This document shows, piece by piece, positions 28,171-37,668 of a stretch of DNA of 40,000 nucleotides. The translations under genes were made by a program, and so were the position numbers. The number at the start of each line of letters is the position of its first letter. The stretch's first letter is position 1. The DNA is from Nannochloropsis salina CCMP1776 (lineage: Eukaryota; Sar; Eustigmatophyceae; Eustigmatales; Monodopsidaceae). The notes beneath the pieces are model-generated. The model saw only the letters and a list, made by a program, of their open reading frames with translations. It was not told the origin of the DNA and did not search any database. The stretch is taken from positions 40,001-80,000 of the forward strand of contig CM016496.1 in the NCBI GenBank assembly GCA_004565275.1. The letters run 5' to 3'.

Positions 28171-28237
28171 AATATTTCTCCTTAATGTGAGTTATTCGTA
28201 TTAAATTTTTTTATATTCTCTCGTGCTCTTGTAATAT

Positions 28238-28702
28238 TTAACCTATTGAAACTGGTAAAAAATTACCTTTTACGTCGTTTTCATATCTCGAAAAAGTTGA
28301 TTTAACTACAATAGATATATGTGATGTACGTTTTCTAATTGGATACATTCTTCCTTTTGCACGTGGTCTTATGCGCTTCATAGTAGGCCCTTTATCAACA
28401 AAAGCTTTCTCGATTTGTAAATAAGAACGAGGAACAGAATATTTACTTAACGCATTTGCTGCAGCTGATTTTAGAACTTTTGCAACTGGGTGACATGCAC
28501 GATATGGAAGAAAACGTAATAAGATCAAAGCTTCTTCATATGAACAACCCTGAATTTGCCTCAAAACTCTTCTGACTTTTAAAGGTGACATTCTAATAAT
28601 TTTTGCTTTAGCATTTGCACTTAAAGGAATTTGCTGTTCTTTTCGTTTTCGTATAGCACGCTTTGTTAAAGTTTTTAAACTTGGCTTGGATCCAAGATTC
28701 AT
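28238..28702 (-). CDS. rpl22: rpl22, 50S ribosomal protein L22
   Basis: L22 reaches into the polypeptide exit tunnel. The 154-residue product has [20 protein letters not shown], the [12 protein letters not shown] helix, and the [20 protein letters not shown] signature followed by [10 protein letters not shown]. It has an N-terminal extension of about 35 residues before the core. An AGGAG site 6 bases upstream supports the ATG at 28702. Confidence 0.97.
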   Translation of the reverse strand: MNLGSKPSLKTLTKRAIRKRKEQQIPLSANAKAKIIRMSPLKVRRVLRQIQGCSYEEALILLRFLPYRACHPVAKVLKSAAANALSKYSVPRSYLQIEKAFVDKGPTMKRIRPRAKGRMYPIRKRTSHISIVVKSTFSRYENDVKGNFLPVSIG

Positions 28703-28793
28703 GGCTATCTCCTAATATTTTAAAATTTCAAGTTGTGTTCTACTTGATTAATCAATTAAAAATTTCTTTTTATATGCGTTATAAAATTAAATT

Positions 28794-29081
28794 CTATTTA
28801 CGCTTAGCTTTTCTATCACTTGTTTTTACTTTATGTGAGCGAAATGTTTTTGTAGGTACAAATTCGCCTAATCTATGTCCAATTAATTGATCATTTATAA
28901 ATAAAGGAACATGTTGCTTTCCGTTATAGACAGCAATTGTAAACCCTACCATACTTGGTAAAATTACAGATGCACGAGACCACGTTTTAATTGTGTCAGA
29001 TTTTGTAGTGTCTTTTAAATTATTAATTTTTTTAAATAAGTGATATGCAACAAAGGGTACTTTTCGTGTCGATCGTATCAT
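28794..29081 (-). CDS. rps19: rps19, 30S ribosomal protein S19
   Basis: S19 is a head protein paired with S13. The 95-residue product starts [20 protein letters not shown] and has the signature [20 protein letters not shown] and the [15 protein letters not shown] end. It lies between rpl2 and rpl22, the S10-operon order. Confidence 0.98.
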   Translation of the reverse strand: MIRSTRKVPFVAYHLFKKINNLKDTTKSDTIKTWSRASVILPSMVGFTIAVYNGKQHVPLFINDQLIGHRLGEFVPTKTFRSHKVKTSDRKAKRK

Positions 29082-29109
29082 AAATTAAACTCCAATTTAA
29101 TTTTTTATT

Positions 29110-29937
29110 CTAAGGACGTTTTCGGATGATAAAAATCGAAGTAGATTTTTTCTTGCTTCGTGTTTTGACACCTAATGCTGGTTTACCCCAAGGTGTACAA
29201 GGATGTTTTCGACCAATTGGAGATCTTCCTTCACCTCCGCCATGTGGGTGATCGCATGCATTCATAACAACTCCACGAACTGTAGGTCTACTACCTAACC
29301 ATCTTTTACGACCGGCTTTACCTAAAGTTAAGTTCATGTGTGATGCATTACCAACTTTTCCAATTGTTGCATAACAACTTTTTGGTATTAAACGAACTTC
29401 CTTGGAAGGAAGCTTTAAGGTTACATAATCACCTTCTTTTGCAAGAATTCTAGCAGAACTTCCAGCTGAACGAGCAATTTGACCACCCTTATTTGGAAAC
29501 AATTCAATGTTGTGAACATCGTATCCTAATGGGATATTTTCTAATGGTAATGAATTACCAATATTTAAACTTGAATTAGGTCCAGCTTCAATTTGATTTC
29601 CGGTTTTTACTGACTCCGGATATAAAATATAGCGTTTTTCACCATCGTTATACTGAATTAACGCAATTCTTGCGTTACGATTTGGATCGTATTCAATACT
29701 TACAACTTTACCAAACAAATTTCTTTTACTACGTTTAAAATCAATTAATCTATAACGACGTTTATGGCCACCACCCCTGTGTCTTATAGTAATTTTTCCT
29801 TGATTATTTCTTCCTTTTGAAGAATGTGAACTCACGATTAAAGACTTTGTAGGCTTTGTTCCGGTTAATTCCTTGAAATCTGGTCGGACAGCATGTCTTG
29901 TACTAGGGGTATATGCTTTAAAAAATAAAATTCCCAT
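29110..29937 (-). CDS. rpl2: rpl2, 50S ribosomal protein L2
   Basis: L2 is needed for peptidyl-transferase activity and subunit joining. The 275-residue product has the RNA-binding part [15 protein letters not shown] and the conserved catalytic-region block [20 protein letters not shown] (around residues 225-245), including the key His. It has no intron. It is co-directional with rpl23 and rps19. Confidence 0.99.
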   Translation of the reverse strand: MGILFFKAYTPSTRHAVRPDFKELTGTKPTKSLIVSSHSSKGRNNQGKITIRHRGGGHKRRYRLIDFKRSKRNLFGKVVSIEYDPNRNARIALIQYNDGEKRYILYPESVKTGNQIEAGPNSSLNIGNSLPLENIPLGYDVHNIELFPNKGGQIARSAGSSARILAKEGDYVTLKLPSKEVRLIPKSCYATIGKVGNASHMNLTLGKAGRKRWLGSRPTVRGVVMNACDHPHGGGEGRSPIGRKHPCTPWGKPALGVKTRSKKKSTSIFIIRKRP

Positions 29938-29943
29938 AAATTT

Positions 29944-30303
29944 TTAGATTCCTAAACTTGTTTTTTCCATTCCAAAGAAATCAAGGTTATACTCAGGTGC
30001 TAGTTTTAAAATTGCCTTTTTATATACAGGCAGATATCCTTCGAATTGTCTACGACGTCTTGATTTTTTTGGCATCATTAATGTATTTACACTGATAACC
30101 TTTACACTAAACACGTATTCAAAAGCAGCTTTGATAGTTTCTTTATCAGCTTTTGGATCTACAACAAAAGTGTAATAATTTTTTAGAAATGGATTACTGG
30201 CTTTTTCTGTAGCTAAAGGGTAACGAAGAAGATCGATCCATTCGGCTTCTTGAGTTTTTTGAAACTTAATTGTTTCACCTGTAATTAATTTTTGATTTGA
30301 CAT
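29944..30303 (-). CDS. rpl23: rpl23, 50S ribosomal protein L23
   Basis: L23 sits at the exit tunnel and docks targeting factors. The 119-residue product has the LLRYPLATEKASNPFLKNYY core, FVVDPKADKETIKAAFEYVF and the VNTLMMPKKSRRRRQFEGYL motif. The first 20 or so residues are an extension beyond the short bacterial start. It lies 6 bases before rpl2. Confidence 0.97.
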   Translation of the reverse strand: MSNQKLITGETIKFQKTQEAEWIDLLRYPLATEKASNPFLKNYYTFVVDPKADKETIKAAFEYVFSVKVISVNTLMMPKKSRRRRQFEGYLPVYKKAILKLAPEYNLDFFGMEKTSLGI

Positions 30304-30328
30304 AATAATGATTTATCTTTAAGTAGTT

Positions 30329-31093
30329 TTACTTCTTCACTTTTTTCCACGATAAATCTTTAAGAGTTAAATTATGTGATGAATGAGCTGTCATTAATAA
30401 CCAGCTTGATCTAATTACATCATTTATGCTTAATTTATTATCTACAATTAAGTTTATATTCTTAAGATTTTTAATACTTTGTAAAAATAGTGTGTCTTTA
30501 AGAATCTTATATTCTTGAGGACTAACTACAATAGTAATTAGTTGATTATTTAACACATTTTGTGAATCAATATTATTTGTCTCGAAAATCTTACTAAATA
30601 TCTGTTTTGCGTATTTTGTTTTTCCAGGATATGTTGATTTCGATGTATCTAGTTTTGAATTAGTTAATCCTTCAAATAAACTAATAGCTAATATACGCTT
30701 TTGTTTTTCGTGTAAAAGTACTCTGAATGCACGATCGTATTCACGATTGTTCAGCTTTGGATTATAAGCAATTGGTTTAGGGCCAAAAGTTACCCCTCCA
30801 CCTTTCCATAAAGGTGATCTAATAGACCCAGCACGAGCTTTACCTCTACCTTTTTGAGCCCAAGGTTTTCTTCCTCCACCACGAACTTCTGATTTAGTTT
30901 TTGTTGATGCATTTCGAATTCTATTTGTTTTTCTATAAAGACAAAAAGCTTTATGAATTAAATAATCCGGATTTGTTTGAGAAAAGCCAAGCTTGAAATG
31001 ACCTTCTAAACGACGTAAAACAAAATCTTTCTCGATAGAAGTGCCAGGTATAATCCAATAGTTTGGAATTGTTGCAATTTTGTTTGTATTCAT
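30329..31093 (-). CDS. rpl4: rpl4, 50S ribosomal protein L4
   Basis: L4 lines the exit tunnel. The 254-residue product has the tunnel-loop signature SEVRGGGRKPWAQKGRGKAR followed by GSIRSPLWKGGGVTFGPKP (around residues 67-105). The C-terminal half (about 140-254) is much less conserved and rich in Lys, Asn and Ser. A plastid rpl4 is a red-lineage trait. It is 22 bases after rpl3. Confidence 0.96.
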   Translation of the reverse strand: MNTNKIATIPNYWIIPGTSIEKDFVLRRLEGHFKLGFSQTNPDYLIHKAFCLYRKTNRIRNASTKTKSEVRGGGRKPWAQKGRGKARAGSIRSPLWKGGGVTFGPKPIAYNPKLNNREYDRAFRVLLHEKQKRILAISLFEGLTNSKLDTSKSTYPGKTKYAKQIFSKIFETNNIDSQNVLNNQLITIVVSPQEYKILKDTLFLQSIKNLKNINLIVDNKLSINDVIRSSWLLMTAHSSHNLTLKDLSWKKVKK

Positions 31094-31115
31094 ATTCTAT
31101 TAAATCATTTGGTTA

Positions 31116-31763
31116 TTAAACACTTGGTGTTAAGCTAAGTAAATTTCCTGGTTTTCCAGGAACAGAACCCTTTACAACTAAAAGATTTTCGTCCGTATCA
31201 ACTCTTAAAATTGCTAAACGTTTTAGCGTTGTTGGTTTGCCTCCAAGTCTCCCAGCCATTCGTTTACCAGGATATATACGCCCTGGTGTAGTCCCAGCTC
31301 CAATTGATCCAGGTTCACGATGGTTTTTTGAACCATGAGACATTGGTCCTCGACTAAAATTATGACGCTTTACAGTCCCTGCGAAGCCTTTTCCGATACT
31401 TTTTCCACGAACATCAACAAATTGGTTCAATGAAAAATTTGTTATATCAAAAGTTTGGCCAAGTTCAAATTCTTCTGGCCTATTAACATAATATTCTTTT
31501 AAATAGCGACTGTTTAAAGCGCCTGATTTTTTAAGATGACCTTCTAGAGCTTTATTTAAAAAGCGTTTTTTCTGATTATCTTCTACTTTCTTTTTTGATA
31601 AATCAAATCCAAGTTGAACTGCATCATACCCATCTGTTGGGACAGTTTTTATTTGCGTTACTGTACAAGGTCCAATTTTTATCAGAGTAACTGGTATGGA
31701 TGCATTCTTTTCATCAAAGATTTGAGTCATTCCAACCTTAATTCCAAGACTTCCTATAGACAC
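31116..31763 (-). CDS. rpl3: rpl3, 50S ribosomal protein L3, probable GTG start
   Basis: L3 is an early assembly protein close to the peptidyl-transferase centre. The core shows [20 protein letters not shown] at the start, the [20 protein letters not shown] signature and [15 protein letters not shown]. No upstream ATG exists. The frame can be read from a TTG at 31809-31811, but the GTG at 31761-31763 (215 residues) has an AAGGAAG site 7 bases before it and gives the exact family N-terminus, so I choose it. It is the first gene of the 28-gene cluster and is divergent from dnaK. Confidence 0.95.
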   Translation of the reverse strand: MSIGSLGIKVGMTQIFDEKNASIPVTLIKIGPCTVTQIKTVPTDGYDAVQLGFDLSKKKVEDNQKKRFLNKALEGHLKKSGALNSRYLKEYYVNRPEEFELGQTFDITNFSLNQFVDVRGKSIGKGFAGTVKRHNFSRGPMSHGSKNHREPGSIGAGTTPGRIYPGKRMAGRLGGKPTTLKRLAILRVDTDENLLVVKGSVPGKPGNLLSLTPSV

Positions 31764-32031
31764 AACAAATCTTCCTTCTGATAGACTAACTATAATTTTT
31801 TGTTTGTTCAATTGATTACTAAATTTTATGGTTTTAAATACCTATCTCAAGATCTTAAATTATTAGGTAGAAAATGTCTATAAACATATTCGTGTACCAT
31901 ATATTTTTTGTAAAGTTTAAATATAATATTAGCCTTAACTATATTTTTAAAGAAATATTTTTTATCGAATGCAATTTTTTAGTAGCGTTTAAGGATACTT
32001 CGAAAATTTTGATTATAAACAATTTAATATC

Positions 32032-33840
32032 ATGGCAAAAGTAGTAGGAATTGATCTTGGAACTACAAACTCGGTTGTTGCTGTTGTACAAGCAGGTACT
32101 CCTGCCGTAATACCTAATGCTGAAGGTTTTCGAACAACTCCTTCAATTGTAGGCTATGCTCAAAAAACAAAAGAATTAATTGTTGGTGCAATGGCCAAAC
32201 GCCAATCAGTAATTAACCCTGAAAATACATTTTATTCAGTTAAACGTTTTATAGGTTCTAAAGCAAATGAAATTAGTGAAGAAACTAAACAAGTATCGTA
32301 TAAAGTAACTGAAGATGAACGTGGAAATGTAAAAGTTTATTGCCCTATTTTAGATAAATCTTTTAGTCCAGAAGAGATATCATCGCAAGTTTTACGAAAA
32401 TTAGCAGATGACGCGAGTAAATTTTTAAATGAAACAGTAACAAAAGCTGTTATTACTGTCCCTGCATATTTTAATGATTCTCAAAGACAAGCAACAAAAG
32501 ACGCAGGTAAAATTGCAGGATTAGAAGTACTACGTATTATAAATGAACCAACAGCTGCAGCTCTTGCTTATGGGTTAGACAAAAAATCAAATGAAACAAT
32601 TTTAATTTTTGATTTAGGTGGTGGTACATTTGACGTTTCTATTTTAGAAGTTGGGGATGGTGTATTTGAAGTATTAGCAACGGCAGGAGATAGCCACTTA
32701 GGTGGTGATGATTTTGACTCCGCTATAATGAAGTATGTTCTTGCGGATTTTGAAGCAAAAGAAGGGATTACTCTTAAATCTTCAAATCCCAATGATAAAC
32801 AAGCTTTGCAAAGAATTTTAGAAGCATCTGAAAAAGCAAAAGTGGAGTTGTCACAACTTTCAGAAACTAATATCAATTTACCTTATTTAATAGTAACCGA
32901 AAGTGGTCCTAAGCATATAGACCTTACTCTTACACGTGCTAAATTTAACGAATTATGTGCAGGATTAATTCAACGATGTCAATATCCAATTGAAACAGCG
33001 TTACAAGACTCAAATTTAAGTCCAAATAATTTAAATGAGGTTATTTTAGTAGGCGGTTCCTCACGTATCCCCGCTATTCAAGAATTGGTTCAAAAATTAA
33101 CTTTTAAAAAGCCTAATTTAACGGTTAATCCTGATGAAGTTGTAGCTGTTGGAGCTGCGATTAATGGAGCAGTTTTGGCTGGTGAAATTAAAGATGTTTT
33201 ATTATTAGACGTAACACCATTATCTTTAGGAGTTGAAACAATTGGTGGTTTAATGACTAGAATGATTGAAAGAAATACAACAATTCCAGCAACAAAAACT
33301 GAAACATTTTCAACAGCCGAAGACAACCAACCAAAAGTAGATATTCATGTACTACAAGGTGAACGCTTACTTGCTTCAGATAACAAAAGTTTAGGACATT
33401 TCGAACTTGGAAATATTTCAGCTGCCCCTAGAGGAGTACCACAAATAGAAGTAACATTTGATATAGACGCGGATGGAATTTTATCTGTAAGAGCAAGAGA
33501 TAAAGTAACAGGTCAAACTCAATCAATAACAATTCAAAATGCGTCAACTTTAGATAGAAGTGAAATTGATAAATTAGTTGATGAAGCCAATAAAAACGCT
33601 GAACTAGATCAACAAAGAAAGAAAAAAATTGACATGAGAAATCGTGCCGAAATGATTTGTTATCAAGCTGAGAAGCAACTTAATGAACCTAATAATAATT
33701 TAAACGAAGAGGAAAAAAATTCTATTACAAGTCTTGTTGAGGAAATAAAAGCCTTAAAAGACAGTGAGGATATTACACAATTAGAGCAAAAAATCAAAAA
33801 TTTAGAAGATAAACTTAAAAATAGTGTAGCATCTAATTAA
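32032..33840 (+). CDS. dnaK: dnaK, Hsp70-type chaperone
   Basis: DnaK is the stromal Hsp70 that folds and holds proteins using ATP. The 602-residue product has the ATPase signatures IDLGTTNS (7-14), [14 protein letters not shown] and [14 protein letters not shown], then the linker [15 protein letters not shown] and the substrate-binding domain. The C-terminal lid is kept to about residue 600, but the disordered tail of bacterial DnaK is short. It is divergent from rpl3, with about 270 bases from the likely rpl3 start for both promoters, and followed by a hairpin. Confidence 0.99.
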   Translation: MAKVVGIDLGTTNSVVAVVQAGTPAVIPNAEGFRTTPSIVGYAQKTKELIVGAMAKRQSVINPENTFYSVKRFIGSKANEISEETKQVSYKVTEDERGNVKVYCPILDKSFSPEEISSQVLRKLADDASKFLNETVTKAVITVPAYFNDSQRQATKDAGKIAGLEVLRIINEPTAAALAYGLDKKSNETILIFDLGGGTFDVSILEVGDGVFEVLATAGDSHLGGDDFDSAIMKYVLADFEAKEGITLKSSNPNDKQALQRILEASEKAKVELSQLSETNINLPYLIVTESGPKHIDLTLTRAKFNELCAGLIQRCQYPIETALQDSNLSPNNLNEVILVGGSSRIPAIQELVQKLTFKKPNLTVNPDEVVAVGAAINGAVLAGEIKDVLLLDVTPLSLGVETIGGLMTRMIERNTTIPATKTETFSTAEDNQPKVDIHVLQGERLLASDNKSLGHFELGNISAAPRGVPQIEVTFDIDADGILSVRARDKVTGQTQSITIQNASTLDRSEIDKLVDEANKNAELDQQRKKKIDMRNRAEMICYQAEKQLNEPNNNLNEEEKNSITSLVEEIKALKDSEDITQLEQKIKNLEDKLKNSVASN

Positions 33841-33849
33841 ATAATCATA

Positions 33850-33884
33850 AGTGATGCATAACAATTTTATTGTTATGCATTACT
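33850..33884 (+). terminator. Hairpin after dnaK
   Basis: A 16-base-pair stem (33850-33865 with 33869-33884) with one G-U-type mismatch and a 3-base loop, starting 10 bases after the dnaK stop. It separates dnaK from the trnF-trnC-trnL group. Confidence 0.65.
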
Positions 33885-33981
33885 CTTAGTAAAGTTAAAA
33901 AGTTATTATCCACTACTAAAACATTGACTCTTTTTTAAAGATGTGGATATATAAGTATATATCAACTCTAATTTATTAAAT

Positions 33982-34054
33982 GCCCAAATAGCTCAGTTGG
34001 TAGAGCAATGGACTGAAGATCCGTGTGTCGCCAGTTCGAGTCTGGCTTTGGGCA
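33982..34054 (+). tRNA. trnF-GAA: tRNA-Phe (GAA)
   Basis: A 73-base cloverleaf with acceptor GCCCAAA/TTTGGGC, anticodon loop CTGAAGA giving GAA for phenylalanine, and T-loop TTCGAGT. First of three tRNA genes in a row. Confidence 0.96.
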
Positions 34055-34072
34055 TGGGCATTAGTTTGCAAA

Positions 34073-34143
34073 GGCGGCATCGCCAAGTGGTAAGGCAGTG
34101 GATTGCAAATCCTCTATCCCCAGTTCAAATCTGGGTGCCGCCT
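34073..34143 (+). tRNA. trnC-GCA: tRNA-Cys (GCA)
   Basis: A 71-base cloverleaf with acceptor GGCGGCA/TGCCGCC, discriminator T as in other tRNA-Cys, T-loop TTCAAAT, and anticodon loop TTGCAAA giving GCA for cysteine. It lies 18 bases after trnF and 25 bases before trnL(UAA). Confidence 0.96.
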
Positions 34144-34168
34144 TTACTAACTCTTTATTTTTAGCTTA

Positions 34169-34443
34169 GGGGGCGTGGTGGAATGGTAGACACAACGGAC
34201 TTAAATTTTGAGCATTAATTTGTAAGTTCTCAAATTCAGAAAAAGTCTTTCCTGATACCTGGATAGAACAATTCTGAGCCAACTCACAAAAGTGAAAAGG
34301 TGCAGAGACTCAATGGGAACTACCCGCGAGGTAAAGATAGAGTCCATACTTAAAGTAGAAAATAATCACTAAATTGATATTTCTATAAAGTAGAAAATCC
34401 GTTGACTATTACAGTCGTGGGGGTTCAAGTCCCCCCGCCCCCA
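34169..34443 (+). tRNA. trnL-UAA: tRNA-Leu (UAA), split by a group I intron
   Basis: The acceptor GGGGGCG (34169-34175) pairs with CGCCCCC near 34436-34442, 275 bases later. Exon 1 is 34169-34202 and ends at the U in the first anticodon position; exon 2 is 34394-34443. Joined, the 84-base tRNA has anticodon arm ACGGA-CTTAAAA-TCCGT, giving UAA for leucine UUR codons, and a class II variable arm. The split point U/AA is the same as in cyanobacterial and other plastid trnL(UAA) genes. Confidence 0.95.
34203..34393 (+). other. Group I intron in trnL(UAA)
   Basis: A 191-base intron with classic group I core elements: GTGCAGAGACTCAATGGGA (element R) near 34302 and AAGATAGAGTCC (element S) near 34334. 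Upstream, CTGAGCC fits element Q. It is preceded by U of the exon and ends in G, as group I splicing requires. It holds no ORF. It belongs to the ancient family of trnL introns inherited from cyanobacteria, shorter than most. Confidence 0.92.
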
Positions 34444-34476
34444 TTTATAAAAACAATAATATAAACCTAGTTACGA

Positions 34477-34737
34477 ATGTTTACTTGTATTTGTATAAAT
34501 TGTATCTTTTATAATCAATGTTGGATAAAAAAGGGGTTAAATAAGCTTCCAAAAGTTTATACAGACTCGTCTATAAAGCTTACATTTAGGTCTAATAGTA
34601 ATAATAACAAGGAGTTTTTTACTCGCAATATTAGTTTTAAAATTCTCTTAAATATGTTTAATAAAAAACAAGAATATGAATTTGATGTAGTTGAATGTGA
34701 AGGATTTTGCGAAAATCCTGGAATATGGATTAACTAA
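34477..34737 (+). CDS. ycf34: ycf34, cysteine-motif protein, likely Fe-S
   Basis: Ycf34 is a small conserved protein of cyanobacteria and red-lineage plastids; in cyanobacteria its loss affects the photosynthetic electron chain, and an Fe-S role is proposed. The 86-residue product has the typical N-terminal cluster CICINC with Cys4, Cys6, Cys9 and Cys15. It ends YEFDVVECEGFCENPGIW (Cys74, Cys78), which matches the usual EWDVVxCxSFxExPGxW end. The middle is Lys/Asn-rich and divergent. The N-terminus has two extra residues before the first Cys. It lies between trnL(UAA) and psbD. Confidence 0.85.
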   Translation: MFTCICINCIFYNQCWIKKGLNKLPKVYTDSSIKLTFRSNSNNNKEFFTRNISFKILLNMFNKKQEYEFDVVECEGFCENPGIWIN

Positions 34738-34831
34738 ATAATTTTTTTTATTTTTTCTGTAAATTATTTATTATTCACGTTCAATAGTATGTAAATGTTA
34801 ATAAAAAATTATTTTTTATTAAAACTAGTCG

Positions 34832-34837
34832 TATAAT
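34832..34837 (+). promoter_or_regulatory. Possible -10 element upstream of psbD
   Basis: TATAAT lies 124 bases before the psbD ATG in the 224-base ycf34-psbD spacer. The -35 region at 17 bases is only TTATTT. A long leader is normal for psbD, but support is weak. Confidence 0.3.
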
Positions 34838-34961
34838 CTACAAAAATTAGAACTCTATTTAAATTTTAATTACAATAACATTTAATTAATAAAAAGTGTG
34901 GAAAAGAAAAATGAAAATTTTAATTCATTTTACCCTAGGCTCTTTTTAAATTTTACTTCGT

Positions 34962-36032
34962 ATGACGATTGCAATAGGGCAAACTCAACAAACAGCGGTT
35001 GACGAAAGAGGTCTATTTGACTTAGTCGATGACTGGTTAAAACGAGATCGTTTCGTATTTATTGGTTGGTCAGGTCTTTTATTATTTCCAACAGCATTTC
35101 TTGCAGTTGGCGGATGGTTAACAGGTACTACTTTTGTTACATCTTGGTACACACATGGATTAGCTTCTTCTTATTTAGAGGGATGTAACTTCTTAACTGT
35201 AGCTGTATCAACACCTGCAAATAGTATGGGTCATTCATTGATCTTATTATGGGGACCAGAAGCACAAGGAGATTTTACTCGTTGGCTTCAAATAGGTGGA
35301 TTATGGACTTTTGTCGCATTACATGGGGCATTTGGATTAATTGGATTCTGTTTACGACAATTTGAAATTGCTCGTCTTGTAGGTATTCGTCCGTATAATG
35401 CAATTGCATTTTCAGGACCTATCGCAGTATTCGTTTCTGTATTCTTAATCTATCCTTTAGGACAAGCAAGTTGGTTCTTTGCTCCTAGTTTTGGAGTTGC
35501 AGCTATTTTCCGATTCTTATTATTCTTACAAGGTTTCCATAATTGGACACTTAATCCATTCCACATGATGGGTGTAGCAGGAATTTTAGGTGGTGCACTA
35601 TTATCTGCAATTCATGGAGCTACTGTAGAAAACACATTATTCGAAGATGGTGATGCTGCGAACACATTCCGTGCTTTCACACCAACACAATCAGAAGAAA
35701 CTTATTCAATGGTAACAGCGAACAGATTCTGGTCTCAAATTTTTGGTGTTGCTTTTTCTAACAAACGTTGGCTTCATTTCTTCATGTTATTTGTTCCAGT
35801 AACAGGTTTATGGACAAGTTCTTTTGGTATAGTAGGTTTAGCATTAAACTTAAGAGCATATGACTTTGTATCTCAAGAGCTTCGTGCAGCTGAAGATCCA
35901 GAATTTGAAACTTTCTATACTAAAAATATCTTATTAAACGAAGGTATTAGATCGTGGATGGCCGCACAGGATCAACCACATGAAAATTTTGTATTCCCAG
36001 AGGAGGTTTTACCACGTGGAAACGCCCTTTAA
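34962..36032 (+). CDS. psbD: psbD, photosystem II D2 protein
   Basis: D2 forms the photosystem II reaction-centre heterodimer with D1 and binds chlorophylls, pheophytin and plastoquinone QA. The 356-residue product has five membrane helices, the [20 protein letters not shown] start, the [14 protein letters not shown] loop and the [14 protein letters not shown] end. Key His residues lie in the [13 protein letters not shown] and helix D/E regions. It overlaps psbC by 17 bases, a near-universal arrangement. Confidence 0.99.
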   Translation: MTIAIGQTQQTAVDERGLFDLVDDWLKRDRFVFIGWSGLLLFPTAFLAVGGWLTGTTFVTSWYTHGLASSYLEGCNFLTVAVSTPANSMGHSLILLWGPEAQGDFTRWLQIGGLWTFVALHGAFGLIGFCLRQFEIARLVGIRPYNAIAFSGPIAVFVSVFLIYPLGQASWFFAPSFGVAAIFRFLLFLQGFHNWTLNPFHMMGVAGILGGALLSAIHGATVENTLFEDGDAANTFRAFTPTQSEETYSMVTANRFWSQIFGVAFSNKRWLHFFMLFVPVTGLWTSSFGIVGLALNLRAYDFVSQELRAAEDPEFETFYTKNILLNEGIRSWMAAQDQPHENFVFPEEVLPRGNAL

Positions 36033-37389
36033 TAGAGTAATCGGACGTGACATTGAGTCTACAGGTTTTGCTTGGTGGTCAGGAAATGCACGATTAATTA
36101 ATGTATCTGGTAAACTTCTGGGTGCACATGTTGCACACGCGGGTTTAATGGTATTTTGGACTGGTGCTATGACACTTTTCGAAGTTTCTCACTTTATTCC
36201 AGAAAAGCCTCTTTACGAACAAGGTTTTATTCTTATCCCTCATTTGGCTACTTTAGGTTGGGGTGTTGGACCAGGTGGAGAAATTGTTGATACTACTCCT
36301 TATTTCATAGTGGGTGTACTACATTTAATTTCATCTGCTGTACTAGGATTTGGTGGTATATATCACTCTTTACTAGGACCCGATACGTTAGAAGAATCAT
36401 TCCCATTCTTTGGTTATGACTGGCGTGATAAGAACAAAATGACAACTATCTTAGGTATTCATTTAATTCTTTTAGGTGTAGGTGCTTTTTTACTTGTATT
36501 AAAAGCCTTATATATCGGAGTTTATGACACTTGGGCTCCAGGTGGTGGTGATGTTAGAAGAATTCTAAGTCCTACGGTTAATGCAGCCGTTATTTTTGGA
36601 TACGTTTTAAAATCACCATTTGGTGGTGATGGATGGATTGTATCTATTAATAATATGGAAGATCTTATCGGAGGACATATTTGGGTAGGTACAATGTGTA
36701 TTCTAGGTGGAATTTGGCACATTGTAACGAAACCTTTTGCATGGGTGCGTAGAACGTTTATCTGGTCTGGAGAAGCTTATCTTTCTTATAGTTTAGCTGC
36801 TCTTGCAACAATGGGATTAACTGCAGCAGTATTCGTTTGGTATAACAATACAGCGTACCCAAGTGAATTCTATGGACCAACTGGGCCAGAAGCTTCACAA
36901 GCACAAGCATTTACTTTCCTAGTACGTGACCAACGTTTAGGTGCTAATGTTGCATCTGCACAAGGGCCAACTGGGTTAGGTAAGTATCTAATGAGATCAC
37001 CTAGTGGAGAGATCATTTTTGGTGGTGAAACAATGCGTTTCTGGGATTTACGTGCTCCATGGGTTGAACCACTTCGTGGACCTAATGGTTTAGATGTAAA
37101 TAAAATTAGAAACGATATTCAACCTTGGCAAGAGCGTCGAGCTGCTGAATATATGACACATGCTCCTTTAGGTTCATTAAACTCTGTAGGTGGTGTTGCA
37201 ACAGAAATTAACTCCGTTAACTATGTATCACCTAGATCTTGGTTAACTTGTTCTCATTTCTTCTTAGGGTGGTTTATCCTGGTAGGCCACTGGTGGCATG
37301 CAGGACGTGCACGTGCTGCAGCAGCTGGGTTTGAAAAAGGTATTGACCGTAAAACAGAAGCGGTGTTATCTTTACGTCCTATTGACTAG
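36016..37389 (+). CDS. psbC: psbC, photosystem II CP43 antenna protein, GTG start
   Basis: CP43 is a core antenna of photosystem II and gives a ligand (the Glu of the GGETMRFWD loop) to the Mn cluster. Reading from the GTG at 36016 gives 457 residues. The frame also has an ATG at 35980 (469 residues, [12 protein letters not shown] and on), which many annotations use. The GTG is preferred because an AGGAGG site at 36001-36006 lies 9 bases before it and chloroplast work in plants supports this codon. Six helices, [19 protein letters not shown] and the C-terminal [11 protein letters not shown] are present. Confidence 0.97.
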   Translation: METPFNRVIGRDIESTGFAWWSGNARLINVSGKLLGAHVAHAGLMVFWTGAMTLFEVSHFIPEKPLYEQGFILIPHLATLGWGVGPGGEIVDTTPYFIVGVLHLISSAVLGFGGIYHSLLGPDTLEESFPFFGYDWRDKNKMTTILGIHLILLGVGAFLLVLKALYIGVYDTWAPGGGDVRRILSPTVNAAVIFGYVLKSPFGGDGWIVSINNMEDLIGGHIWVGTMCILGGIWHIVTKPFAWVRRTFIWSGEAYLSYSLAALATMGLTAAVFVWYNNTAYPSEFYGPTGPEASQAQAFTFLVRDQRLGANVASAQGPTGLGKYLMRSPSGEIIFGGETMRFWDLRAPWVEPLRGPNGLDVNKIRNDIQPWQERRAAEYMTHAPLGSLNSVGGVATEINSVNYVSPRSWLTCSHFFLGWFILVGHWWHAGRARAAAAGFEKGIDRKTEAVLSLRPID

Positions 37390-37402
37390 TTTTCTTTATA
37401 AA

Positions 37403-37438
37403 AAATTATTAGTTTGGTAATAACCAAGCTAATAATTT
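37403..37438 (+). terminator. Hairpin after psbC
   Basis: A 16-base-pair stem (37403-37418 with 37423-37438) with one G-U-type mismatch and a 4-base loop, starting 13 bases after the psbC stop. It probably marks the 3' end of the psbD-psbC transcript. Confidence 0.65.
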
Positions 37439-37457
37439 AAACTTACTAAAAATTAAT

Positions 37458-37550
37458 ATGCTTAGTTTTATTCAAGTTGGTTCTTTACTTATACTTAGTG
37501 CTGTATCAGGTCTTTTAGCTTATCGTCTAGCAATTTCACTTTATGTTTAA
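37458..37550 (+). CDS. psaM: psaM, photosystem I subunit XII
   Basis: PsaM is a one-helix subunit found in cyanobacterial and algal photosystem I, near the trimer or monomer face of PsaB. The 30-residue product MLSFIQVGSLLILSAVSG and then LLAYRLAISLYV has the right length and the family ending (L-A-x-RL-x3-LY). The N-terminal part is divergent. It lies between psbC and chlI on the same strand. Confidence 0.85.
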   Translation: MLSFIQVGSLLILSAVSGLLAYRLAISLYV

Positions 37551-37668
37551 AAGGATTTTATAAAAGCTCCGAAGTAATCTTAAACATTTTTTTGTTTCAA
37601 TATTATTAAGGTTATACAAACTTTACATTAATTTAAAAATTTAATAATTCGTTAGGAAGAAGTGATTC

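Noticed and set aside
32568-32876. 102-codon frame on the minus strand
   Set aside because: Antisense to the dnaK ATPase domain; Ser-rich shadow frame caused by dnaK codon use.
34203-34393. The trnL spacer as two separate tRNA fragments or a pseudogene
   Set aside because: Group I core elements are present, and joining the exons gives a sound leucine tRNA.
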